A stretch of DNA of 6,113 nucleotides. Source: an uncultured Gammaproteobacteria bacterium. Its GTDB lineage: Bacteria > Pseudomonadota > Gammaproteobacteria > SZUA-140. The notes below the pieces were generated by a model that was not told the DNA's origin, searched no databases, and saw nothing but the letters and a program-made list of their open reading frames with translations. Position numbers and translations under genes: made by a program. Positions 1 through 6,113 of the stretch are shown here, in pieces; position 1 is the first letter of the stretch, and each line of letters starts with the position of its first letter. The stretch is taken from positions 1 to 6,113 of the forward strand of contig CALZMY010000103.1 of assembly GCA_945788675.1 (NCBI GenBank), written 5' to 3'.

Positions 1-864
1 GTGACCACATTTTCACAGGATTCGTCGATTGTCAGGGCGATTGGTGGTGGTTTTATCGAGGTGGTAAGCCTGACCAACGGTCTGCAAGATCCGCACGCCG
101 TAGAACCGAAACCCTCACTGGCCGGCTATCTCAATAGAGCCGATTTGCTCATTGTGAATGGTCAGCAGATGGAGCTGGCATGGTTGCCGGCTGCCCTCGC
201 TTCTGCGGGTAACCCAAACATCCAGAAAGGGGGAGACGGCTATCTGAATGCTTCGGAAGGGGTCAAATTGATTCCCTATACCACTGAGGAACTTGAGGGT
301 ACGCAATTTGTCCCATTATTGAGTCAGGATAATCACCCTGAAGTCGGTAATCACCATTTCTGGCTGGACCCTGCAAACGGTTTGGTCATTGCGAGGAATG
401 TGTACAAGAAACTAGCCAAGATGGAGCCCGAGAATGCCTGGATTTACAAATTGAACTACGAATCCTTTACCGCCAGGCTGACTGAAAAGATGAAAGACTG
501 GGACGCCTCGATGGCGATGTTCCGGGGAGTAAAGATCATCAGTTATCACCGCGACTGGATTTATCTCACCAACCGCCATGGCCTTGAAATTGCCGCCTAC
601 ATTGAGCCACGTGAAACCATCCCGCCCAGTGCTGGCGATGCGGCCAGGTTGATTAAACTCGTCAAAGCAGAGGATATTCCGCTGATCCTGATCTCCCCCT
701 GGCAGCCACAGAGAGCCACACGAGAGATTGCAAGGCAGAGTGGGGCGAAAGTTTTATCGCTGCCGTCCGCCGTCGATTCGAGACTGGGCACGCGAGATTA
801 TATTCAACTCTTTGATGTCATCTATAGCCAGTTATCCAGGGCGCTTTTCGGAACGCAAAGTTAG
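1..864 (+). CDS. Metal ABC transporter substrate-binding protein (ZnuA/TroA family), 5' end missing
   Basis: This is the periplasmic binding protein that captures Zn2+ (or Mn2+) and delivers it to the ABC permease encoded just downstream. The visible 287 codons start inside the mature domain: there is no signal peptide, and the first residues read like the first beta strand of the family (VTTFSQDSSIVRAIGG). The GTG at position 1 is therefore probably an internal valine codon, and the true start lies upstream of the window. Family landmarks are LQDPHAVEPKPS with likely metal ligand His32, GNHHFWLDP with likely ligand His119, SYHRDW with likely ligand His183, then IEPRETIPPS (201-210) and the C-terminal DYIQLFD (266-272). 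A His at the third position resembles the zinc-binding TroA rather than Mn-type PsaA, which has Glu there (recalled from the family). The usual C-terminal Asp ligand is not clearly aligned; Asp259 is a candidate. No His-rich loop is present. The family is certain, the metal is not. Confidence 0.92.
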   Translation: MTTFSQDSSIVRAIGGGFIEVVSLTNGLQDPHAVEPKPSLAGYLNRADLLIVNGQQMELAWLPAALASAGNPNIQKGGDGYLNASEGVKLIPYTTEELEGTQFVPLLSQDNHPEVGNHHFWLDPANGLVIARNVYKKLAKMEPENAWIYKLNYESFTARLTEKMKDWDASMAMFRGVKIISYHRDWIYLTNRHGLEIAAYIEPRETIPPSAGDAARLIKLVKAEDIPLILISPWQPQRATREIARQSGAKVLSLPSAVDSRLGTRDYIQLFDVIYSQLSRALFGTQS

Positions 865-897
865 GCCTGTGATTATGAAGTTGATGAGCGGCTAGCT

Positions 898-1650
898 ATG
901 CAGATAGCAACAAAAGATATTTCCATTGGCTATCATCGGCAGGCCATTATCCAGAATTTTTGCGTGTCGATCTGCCAGGGAGAGTTCTGGGGAATTGTCG
1001 GCCCCAACGGCTCGGGCAAAACAACGTTGATTAAAACCCTGACGGGCGTGATACCCCCATTGGGCGGTGAAATCGCGCATGCGCCGGGACTTACCTTTGG
1101 CTATGTACCACAGGAAAGCCAGCTCGATAACATCTTTCCGCTGACGGTGCTGGAAGTGGTGCTGATGGGGAGAGTGCCCCGTGCAGGCTTTGGTCACAGG
1201 CTGAAAAAGGCGGACTGTGACCTCGCCCTGCATTACATGCAACTGGCGGGGGTAGGCAAACATGCCAACCATCAGTACCGATTGCTCTCAGGAGGTCAGA
1301 AACAGCGCGTTCTGATCGCTCGGGCGCTTACCTTTGAGCCGGATGTTCTGATCCTTGATGAGCCTGCCAGTGGCATGGACATATCTGGTGAAGCCGAAAT
1401 GATGCAATTGATTCTGGATTTGCGGCGGGAATTTAGACGCACCATCCTGATGATTACACATGACCTGAATGTCATCGCTAACTACGTAGAAAAACTGATT
1501 ATCCTACATGGTGGCGCAGACGGTCACTATGAAACAGGCACCGTTGACGAGCTCATGACGGAAGAGAAGATTAAACAGATCTACCGCCAGGATATCCGCC
1601 TCTATTCTGCAGGTAACAGGATTTGTGTCTTTGTTGATAAGCAGGAGTAG
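898..1650 (+). CDS. Metal ABC transporter ATP-binding protein (ZnuC/TroB/MntB family)
   Basis: This cytoplasmic ATPase powers metal import by the neighbouring permease. All ABC motifs are present in order: Walker A GPNGSGKT (35-42, Lys41), Q-loop YVPQES (Gln72), signature LSGGQ (130-134), Walker B VLILDEP (150-156, catalytic Glu155), D-loop SGMD (158-161) and H-loop ITHD (His188). At 250 residues it is normal length for the family, with the usual short C-terminal tail and no extra regulatory domain. The ATG at 898 is the only sensible in-frame start after the preceding stop, because the 33 bp between the genes hold no other in-frame ATG, GTG or TTG. Only a weak GAG (886-888) precedes it, so translation may depend partly on coupling. 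It lies between the binding-protein gene and the permease gene in one apparent operon. The ATPase alone cannot distinguish zinc from manganese; the linked binding protein leans towards zinc. Confidence 0.94.
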   Translation: MQIATKDISIGYHRQAIIQNFCVSICQGEFWGIVGPNGSGKTTLIKTLTGVIPPLGGEIAHAPGLTFGYVPQESQLDNIFPLTVLEVVLMGRVPRAGFGHRLKKADCDLALHYMQLAGVGKHANHQYRLLSGGQKQRVLIARALTFEPDVLILDEPASGMDISGEAEMMQLILDLRREFRRTILMITHDLNVIANYVEKLIILHGGADGHYETGTVDELMTEEKIKQIYRQDIRLYSAGNRICVFVDKQE

Positions 1651-1658
1651 AAGCGGGC

Positions 1659-2537
1659 GTGGAACATGATATGAGTATATGGGAAGCGCTACCGATTCTC
1701 CAAAATGGCATCATTGCCTCTCTAATTGCGGCCCTTGTGTGCTCTTTCCTGGGGGTCTACGTTATCCTCAAACGAATAGTCTTTATGACTGCTGCGATAT
1801 CCCAGATATCTTCATTGGGGATAGCCACAGCTCTGTTGCTACAGGTGCTGCTAGGAGGGCAGATTGCGCTGAACGATCACAGTGAATCGCAGACGCTGGC
1901 AACGGTGTTCCCGATCATAATTGCCATCCTTTTTGCCTGTGCTGCGGCAGCGTTGATGGCGAGCCAGTCGACAGAAAAGAAATTGACCCGTGAGAGTATT
2001 CTGGGTATCGCGTATGTCCTTCCTGCTGCACTGGCGCTATTGATTCTCGATAGCTTCGGTGGTGCCATGCATGACATAAACAATTTACTATTCGGAAATA
2101 CAGTTTTTGTCCCACCTGTGCAGGTTACGCTGCTGGCGATCATTGCTGCGATAGTGTTGTTTGTGCATGGACTATTATACAAGGAGTTTGTTTTTGTCGC
2201 TTTTGACCCTGAGACGGCCATGGCCTGTGGGATGCGGACGCTGTTACTTAATCAATTACTATTTGGTTCGTTGGCGTTGATGATCTCGGTGTCGATAAAT
2301 TCGATAGGCGTTTTGCCGGTTTTCGCCTTCATGGTTATTCCACCGGCTGCCGCGCTATTGCTGACTAACACGCTCAAGCATGCTTTTATCCTTTCTACTG
2401 TCTTTGGTGGGATCTCGGCACTGGTCGGTTTTTATCTCTCCTTTCATTTTTCTTTGCCCACTGGACCGTCTATGATTGCAGTGGCATCTCTCCTGTTTGT
2501 TCCAGGCGTTATAAAAAAGATGCTTGGCCATTCGTGA
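1659..2537 (+). CDS. Metal ABC transporter permease (ABC-3 / ZnuB family)
   Basis: This inner-membrane permease forms the metal path and would work as a dimer with the ATPase encoded 8 bp upstream. The 292 residues hold about eight or nine hydrophobic segments, roughly at 15-37, 42-66, 81-102, 113-133, 153-174, 197-237 (probably two), 242-263 and 270-285. Family features are GVYVILKRIVFM (32-43) leading into AISQISSLGIA (46-56), the cytoplasmic stretch EFVFVAFDPETAMACG (176-191) that probably contacts the ATPase, GVLPVFAFMVIPPAAA (217-232) and LPTGPS (266-271). Many relatives have His where this protein has Gln49. The start is uncertain: GTG at 1659 lies 11 nt after AGGAG (1643-1647), whereas ATG at 1671 has only a weak GGAA. 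The ATG start gives MSIWEALP, closer to usual family N-termini, and would shorten the protein by four residues. Confidence 0.92.
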   Translation: MEHDMSIWEALPILQNGIIASLIAALVCSFLGVYVILKRIVFMTAAISQISSLGIATALLLQVLLGGQIALNDHSESQTLATVFPIIIAILFACAAAALMASQSTEKKLTRESILGIAYVLPAALALLILDSFGGAMHDINNLLFGNTVFVPPVQVTLLAIIAAIVLFVHGLLYKEFVFVAFDPETAMACGMRTLLLNQLLFGSLALMISVSINSIGVLPVFAFMVIPPAAALLLTNTLKHAFILSTVFGGISALVGFYLSFHFSLPTGPSMIAVASLLFVPGVIKKMLGHS

Positions 2538-2552
2538 CCATAAGTCAATAAT
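2524..2552 (+). promoter_or_regulatory. Candidate sigma70-type promoter for the secreted-protein gene
   Basis: TTGGCC (2524-2529) and AATAAT (2547-2552) are separated by 17 bp and match the -35 and -10 consensus at 4/6 and 5/6 positions. Transcription would start near 2559, giving a very short leader of about 15 nt that begins at the ribosome binding site. The -35 lies inside the end of the permease gene. It is a by-eye match in AT-rich DNA, so chance is a real possibility, and read-through from the ABC operon is an alternative. Confidence 0.25.
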
Positions 2553-2558
2553 TTTATC

Positions 2559-2566
2559 AGAGGGGG
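2559..2566 (+). promoter_or_regulatory. Strong ribosome binding site fixing a GTG start
   Basis: AGAGGGGG lies 7 nt before the GTG at 2574. This purine-rich Shine-Dalgarno sequence, followed directly by a perfect signal-peptide coding stretch (Met-Lys-Lys plus a hydrophobic core), supports GTG as the true start. It is stronger than the sites in front of the ATPase and permease genes. Confidence 0.7.
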
Positions 2567-2573
2567 CATCACA

Positions 2574-3302
2574 GTGAAAAAATCAGCGGCCATAATACTG
2601 TTACTTATCCTGAGCTCATCTGTATATTCAGCTTCGCTTCCTTATAGCACCGCTATTTATGATCAGGTAATGGAAGGACCCATGGGGTTAAAGATCACCA
2701 CAAAGGCCTATGTCAGGTTCTCCAAAAATATTGATGATTCTTTATTTGCAGAATGGGTTACCGAGGAGAATTCGTTTACAGGTGCGCAACGCAAGTTCAA
2801 TTTAACTACAGGAAGCGTTATCTACGCCCTGAATCTTGATACTAAAAAGTGTACTAAAACAAACATCAAAGCTATCACCGAGATGGTTAATGATCCCGAA
2901 CAGTTCGCTGACAAGATGAAAAAACAGATGGGCCTCAAACAAGCCGGTTCATGTGAAGGTGCCGGTCTGAAAGGCGTGAAATACACTTCGTCCTTTGGCG
3001 AGATGTGTTTTCACAAAGATGTATTCCTGCTTTGGCAAAATGCTATGGGTAGCACGACTAAATTATCGAATGTTAAATTTGATGTGCCGTTACCAAAAGA
3101 CAAGACGCAATTACCGAGTGGTGTCACATGCAGTGACGGGCCCGATATATCAGGTGGCTTTGGTGACATGGGTGCCTCCAGTAGCTCAGCCGCTCAGGGG
3201 CAGCGTGCAACAGGTAATCAGCAACAGACGCCACCTAATATGGATCAAGCAATGAAAAAGGCCAAAGAGGCGATGGAGAATTTTGGCGATCTATTTAGGT
3301 AA
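2574..3302 (+). CDS. Secreted/periplasmic protein of unknown function with four cysteines (possibly DUF4412-like)
   Basis: The 242-residue protein starts with a clear Sec signal peptide: Lys2-Lys3, a hydrophobic core at about 5-13, and likely cleavage near VYS-A (19/20) or YSA-S (20/21). There is no lipobox cysteine, so it should be soluble in the periplasm or exported. Residues 30-190 look beta-rich, with repeated extended strands (for example GLKITTKAYVRF, 38-49). The layout recalls DUF4412 proteins of LolA-like fold: strands, a line such as VIYALNLDTKKCTKTN (82-97), then a C-terminal 'lP.Gv' segment. That resemblance is from memory and tentative. Four cysteines (93, 127, 145, 186) could form two disulfides. 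Residues 193-222 are Gly/Ser/Ala/Gln-rich and probably disordered, and 223-242 form a likely amphipathic helix. It lies 36 bp after the permease gene, same strand, so it may be transcribed with the metal importer. No metal-binding motif is obvious, and its function is unknown. Confidence 0.85.
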   Translation: MKKSAAIILLLILSSSVYSASLPYSTAIYDQVMEGPMGLKITTKAYVRFSKNIDDSLFAEWVTEENSFTGAQRKFNLTTGSVIYALNLDTKKCTKTNIKAITEMVNDPEQFADKMKKQMGLKQAGSCEGAGLKGVKYTSSFGEMCFHKDVFLLWQNAMGSTTKLSNVKFDVPLPKDKTQLPSGVTCSDGPDISGGFGDMGASSSSAAQGQRATGNQQQTPPNMDQAMKKAKEAMENFGDLFR

Positions 3303-3309
3303 CAGGTGA

Positions 3310-3331
3310 CGGAGGTGGTGTTTGACCTCCG
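3310..3331 (+). terminator. Inverted repeat after the secreted-protein gene, possible weak terminator
   Basis: CGGAGGT (3310-3316) and ACCTCCG (3325-3331) form a perfect 7-bp stem with an 8-nt loop, starting 8 nt after the stop codon at 3302. No T-run follows on either strand, so it is not a standard intrinsic terminator. It could protect the 3' end of the mRNA or act with Rho. Confidence 0.35.
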
Positions 3332-3370
3332 CTAGCGGCCGTTAAGAGTGTGCCTACAAGCAACGCTCGT

Positions 3371-3386
3371 AAACGCAATGCGTTTT
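3371..3386. terminator. Short hairpin between convergent genes, possible bidirectional terminator
   Basis: AAACGC (3371-3376) and GCGTTT (3380-3385) pair around the loop AAT, and the right arm runs on as TTTT then ATAAAATATT. With only 6 bp of stem it is weak, but its position in the 98-bp gap between two facing genes suits a terminator working in both directions. Confidence 0.35.
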
Positions 3387-3400
3387 ATAAAATATTCCGG

Positions 3401-3649
3401 CTAGGGATTGTCGGGATCGCAACCACCTTCCCTGACCCAGATACCTTTTTCACAACGTAACAGTTCACCGCTGCCACTACAGGCAAAAGTTCCGCTGTCA
3501 TATGCAACATTATTGAAGTAACAAATGGCCTGATCCTCTACGCTTTGCGCAAGCTCAGAAAACTTTTCATCCGTCTCTTCCATAATTAACGATGTTTTAG
3601 CTTCAGGATCGGGTGTGCCAATATTGGGGATACTTTGTGGTATTGCCAT
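3401..3649 (-). CDS. Small four-cysteine protein of unknown function (DUF1496-like C-terminus)
   Basis: An 82-residue protein. The start is well supported: AAGGAG lies 7 nt before the ATG, and there is no signal peptide or membrane segment. Residues 1-20 are Pro-rich (PQSIPNIGTPDPEAK), 21-40 are acidic and probably helical (EETDEKFSELAQSVEDQ), and 41-79 hold four cysteines spaced C-x13-C-x8-C-x10-C (43, 57, 66, 77). The stretch CYFNNVAYDSGTFAC followed by LLRCEKGIWV recalls small bacterial domains with the theme 'Cys..Y..G..Tyr-Ser-x-Gly...Cys...Cys..G.W', as in DUF1496; this is from memory and tentative. The cysteines could bind a metal or, if the protein is exported by an unrecognised route, form disulfides. 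It lies 116 bp downstream of the P-type ATPase gene on the same strand and could share its transcript or use its own promoter. The good ribosome binding site and coherent domain pattern make it a real gene; its function is unknown. Confidence 0.75.
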   Translation of the reverse strand: MAIPQSIPNIGTPDPEAKTSLIMEETDEKFSELAQSVEDQAICYFNNVAYDSGTFACSGSGELLRCEKGIWVREGGCDPDNP

Positions 3650-3656
3650 AATGTTA

Positions 3657-3662
3657 CTCCTT
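3657..3662 (-). promoter_or_regulatory. Ribosome binding site of the small cysteine-patterned gene
   Basis: On the minus strand AAGGAG is followed by 7 nt and then the ATG at 3649-3647. This near-perfect Shine-Dalgarno sequence is the main argument that the 82-residue reading frame is a real gene. Confidence 0.7.
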
Positions 3663-3731
3663 AGTTAATCGCGAGGATTCAACTTGCTAATGCAACAGGT
3701 GGATCTGTTTTAAAAATACCTGATTCGCTGT

Positions 3732-3759
3732 TTTATAGCCAGAGCGTTTTCCTGATTAA
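3732..3759 (-). promoter_or_regulatory. Possible promoter for the small cysteine-patterned gene
   Basis: Read on the minus strand, TTAATC, a 16-nt spacer and TATAAA (5/6 to the -10 consensus) lie just after the end of the P-type ATPase gene and would give a leader of about 75 nt. The -35 match is poor (3/6). The heptamer CCTGATT (plus strand) occurs twice here, at 3719-3725 and 3751-3757. The rest of the 116-bp gap shows nothing recognisable. Confidence 0.22.
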
Positions 3760-3765
3760 TTTCCC

Positions 3766-6113
3766 TTACCTGTGCTTCATTTTTTTCTCTATCTCCACTG
3801 CAAACAGTACCACCAGTGGCAGGCTAAAGCAGACAGCTAATTCGATTGCGCTGAGCGGCTGGGTGTTAAAGATTTCATTCAACGCCGGTAGATAGATCAC
3901 ACACAGTTGCAGGACGATGGTTAACAATACAGCACCTAGTAGCGGGAGATTACTGAACAGCCCCAATTGCCACAACGATTCGGTTTCTGAACGAATCGCC
4001 AGTACATTGGCCAGCTGGCAGAAGGTGAGCACAGTGAAGACAATGGTCTGCCAGTTGTCCGAACCGTTGCCGTAGAACCACGCCTGGGCGCCGAGTGATA
4101 ACGCGGCGATCAACAGGCCGATCCACAGCATGTGCTGCCACATGCCGCGGGCAAAGATGCTTTCGTTGGGTGGGCGTGGTGGCCGCTGCATGATGCCGCG
4201 CTCGGCCGGTTCCGCCGCCAGCGCCAGTCCGGGCAGGCCGTCGGTGACGAGGTTGATCCACAGGATGTGGATCGGCAGCAGCGGAATTGGCAGCCCGAGG
4301 AAGGGGGCGAAGAACAGCACCCAGATTTCACCGGAGTTGCTGGTCATGGTGTATTTGATGAACTTGCGAATGTTATCGAAGATACGTCGCCCCTCGCGCA
4401 CTGCTGTGGTGATGGTGGCGAAGTTATCGTCCAGCAACACCATGTCCGACGCCTCGCGTGCCACATCGGTCCCTTTCTCGCCCATCGCAACACCAATGTC
4501 GGCACGCTTGAGTGCCGGCGCATCGTTGACGCCGTCGCCGGTCATGGCGCAGAACTCGCCGCACTCCTGGAGCGCCTGGACGATGGTGATTTTCTGCTGT
4601 GGGCTGACACGGGCATAGATACGAATCGATCTGACCTGTTGCTTCAGTTCATCCAGTGTCATTGCGGCCAGTTGCTGCCCGCTGATCACTCCTGCCTCTG
4701 CATCAACAATGCCAATGCGCTGCGCGATCGCCAGCGCCGTGGCGGGATGGTCACCGGTGATCATCACCGGGGTGATGCCGGCACTCTTGCACTCCGCTAC
4801 AGCATCGGCAGCCTCATCACGCGGCGGATCGATGAGCGCGACAAGGCCAATAAAGCACAGTTCAGTTTCGATGGTCTGTACATCCACGTCGGTAGGGAGC
4901 GAGGCGAGTTGCCGCGTAGCAACGGCCAGTACGCGATAGCCCTGAGTGGCCAGCTGTTCTGCCTGGTTTAATAGTGCTGGTTGATCGATATCGATACAGC
5001 GTGGCAGCAGATGTTCGGGCGCGCCTTTGCAAAACACAACAACACCATCGTTGTGCTGATGTAGCGTGGACATCCGTTTGCGCTCCGCGTCGAAAGGGAG
5101 TTCGGCGATACGGGGTAGCTGTTGTGATAGCGCTTGCTTATCAAAGCCGTGTCGTGCTGCCGCCTGATAGAGGGCGACCTCGGTGGGATCACCGCTGTGC
5201 CCAGACGCCGATGTTTCCACGTCGTTGCTCAATGCCAGCGCCTGTCCCAGTAGTGATGCGCTAGCGGGAATCTTGCTGTGCAGCGTGGCGTCGATATAAA
5301 ACTTTTCCGCGTTCATGCGGTTCTGGGTCAGCGTGCCGGTCTTGTCGGCGCAGATAAAAGTGACCGAGCCGAGCGTCTCCACCGCAGGCAGATTACGCAC
5401 CAGTGCCTGTTGTTTGATCATGCGCCAGGCACCCAGTGCCAGCGCGACGCTGATGACCGCAGGCAGCGCCTCCGGGATGGCGGCCACGGCGAGGCTGACA
5501 GCGGTGAGGAACATGATTATCACCGGTTCGCCACGCAACAGGCCAACAACAAAGATCAGCGTGCAGATCGCCAGCACGATCAGCGCCAGGCGCTTGCCAA
5601 ACAGGGTGAGCCGCTGTTGCAATGGGGTTTTGCTATCGACAGTAGCCTGTAGCAGCTGGGCGATTTTGCCCAGCTCGGTCTGCATGCCGATGGCGACCAC
5701 CAGCCCGCGCCCGCGGCCGCGATTAATCTGGCTTCCCTTGAAGGCCATGTTAGTCGCATCGGCCACCGCCAGCTCGCTTTGTGCGATGGGCTCTGCATGT
5801 TTGCCGACCCCCTGAGACTCACCGGTGAGCAGTGATTCATTGACCGCGAGGCTGGCCGACTCGATCAGGCGCAGGTCAGCGGGCACCACATCACCGGCCT
5901 CCAGCAGCACCAGGTCACCGGGCACCAGTTCGGCGGCGGAGATTTCAATAATCTCGCCATCGCGCACCACCCGTGCCAGCGGTGCTGCCATCGCCTTGAG
6001 CGCCGCCATGGCGCGTTCGGCGCGATACTCCTGCACCGCGCCGATGATCGCGTTGAGCATCACGATCACCACAATGGCGATGGTATCGACGGCATCGCCG
6101 ACCAGGCCGGAGA
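3766..6113 (-). CDS. P-type cation-transporting ATPase, probably Ca2+ (P2A, SERCA/PMR1-like), N-terminus missing
   Basis: This inner-membrane pump uses ATP through an aspartyl-phosphate intermediate, most likely to expel Ca2+ (Mn2+ or Na+ are alternatives). The frame stays open to the window edge: the codons before GTG 6072 read SGLVGDAVDTIAIV, the normal end of helix M2, so about 100 N-terminal residues (cytosolic start, M1) lie outside. Numbering from 6072: actuator-domain TGES (83-86); M4 PEALP with Glu201; phosphorylation motif DKTGTLT (Asp243); nucleotide-domain KGAPE (349-353); TGD (439-441); hinge GDGVND (512-517); M5 SNSGE (Asn579, Glu582); M6 NLVTD (Asn607, Thr610, Asp611); six C-terminal helices in all. 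Glu201, Asn607 and Asp611 match Ca2+ site II of SERCA. At site I, Asn579, Glu582 and Thr610 are kept, but the M8 Glu position appears to be Gln686, suggesting one Ca2+ per cycle as in PMR1-type pumps. No frameshift is seen, and the C-terminus is short, without a calmodulin-type tail. Confidence 0.93.
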   Translation of the reverse strand, partial: SGLVGDAVDTIAIVVIVMLNAIIGAVQEYRAERAMAALKAMAAPLARVVRDGEIIEISAAELVPGDLVLLEAGDVVPADLRLIESASLAVNESLLTGESQGVGKHAEPIAQSELAVADATNMAFKGSQINRGRGRGLVVAIGMQTELGKIAQLLQATVDSKTPLQQRLTLFGKRLALIVLAICTLIFVVGLLRGEPVIIMFLTAVSLAVAAIPEALPAVISVALALGAWRMIKQQALVRNLPAVETLGSVTFICADKTGTLTQNRMNAEKFYIDATLHSKIPASASLLGQALALSNDVETSASGHSGDPTEVALYQAAARHGFDKQALSQQLPRIAELPFDAERKRMSTLHQHNDGVVVFCKGAPEHLLPRCIDIDQPALLNQAEQLATQGYRVLAVATRQLASLPTDVDVQTIETELCFIGLVALIDPPRDEAADAVAECKSAGITPVMITGDHPATALAIAQRIGIVDAEAGVISGQQLAAMTLDELKQQVRSIRIYARVSPQQKITIVQALQECGEFCAMTGDGVNDAPALKRADIGVAMGEKGTDVAREASDMVLLDDNFATITTAVREGRRIFDNIRKFIKYTMTSNSGEIWVLFFAPFLGLPIPLLPIHILWINLVTDGLPGLALAAEPAERGIMQRPPRPPNESIFARGMWQHMLWIGLLIAALSLGAQAWFYGNGSDNWQTIVFTVLTFCQLANVLAIRSETESLWQLGLFSNLPLLGAVLLTIVLQLCVIYLPALNEIFNTQPLSAIELAVCFSLPLVVLFAVEIEKKMKHR

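Noticed and set aside
1..3. GTG at the first base as the true start of the binding protein
   Set aside because: The reading frame starts directly in the mature fold with no signal peptide, which a periplasmic binding protein needs, so the gene must begin upstream of the window.
892..1272. Minus-strand open frame of 126 codons overlapping the ABC ATPase gene
   Set aside because: It is antisense to the Walker A and Q-loop region of a clearly real gene, has no known domain, and I saw no reason to call it coding.
3401..3649. RiPP-type (modified peptide) precursor
   Set aside because: There is no radical-SAM, LanM/LanB-like, protease or exporter gene beside it in the visible region, and the cysteine half resembles a folded small domain.
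3700..3765. Intrinsic terminator for the P-type ATPase gene
   Set aside because: On the minus strand a TTTTT run is present near 3712, but the only stem before it (CGCT/AGCG with bulges) is too short and is separated from the run by about 10 nt.
4132..4971. Long open frame of about 279 codons on the plus strand, antisense to the P-type ATPase gene
   Set aside because: The opposite strand encodes a full set of P-type ATPase motifs across the same bases. The plus-strand translation is His/Asp/Arg-rich without any recognisable domain, typical of an antisense shadow in G+C-rich DNA.
6070..6072. GTG as the start of the P-type ATPase
   Set aside because: The frame remains open to the right edge and the upstream codons encode the expected helix M2, so this GTG is an internal valine.

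Overview
The window looks like ordinary bacterial chromosome, most likely from a gammaproteobacterium. That lineage call rests only on the general character of the proteins and is weak. It has three parts. Positions 1-2537 (+) carry a near-complete ABC importer operon for a divalent transition metal (zinc or manganese): a periplasmic binding protein whose 5' end lies outside the window, an ATPase, and a membrane permease. A gene for a secreted protein of about 242 residues (2574-3302, +) follows 36 bp later on the same strand. It has its own strong ribosome binding site and possibly its own promoter.

On the other strand, facing these genes, are a small cysteine-patterned protein (3401-3649, -) and a large P-type cation ATPase (3766 to the right edge, -). 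The ATPase runs off the window at its N-terminal side. It has every catalytic motif of the family, and its membrane residues point to Ca2+ (SERCA/PMR1-like). The 98 bp between the convergent genes holds two inverted repeats that could act as weak terminators. No gene-free stretch exceeds 120 bp, and I see no tRNA, rRNA, CRISPR array, insertion sequence or attachment site.

The common theme is cation handling. The ABC importer takes a scarce metal from the periplasm into the cytoplasm, and the P-type ATPase expels Ca2+ or a similar ion. The two sets are on opposite strands and need not be co-regulated. The promoter region of the ABC operon, where a Zur or MntR operator would normally lie, is upstream of the window, so its regulation cannot be read here.

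I found no convincing new system. The points most worth following up are the secreted four-cysteine protein next to the metal importer, the small four-cysteine protein, and the ion-site residues of the two transporters.
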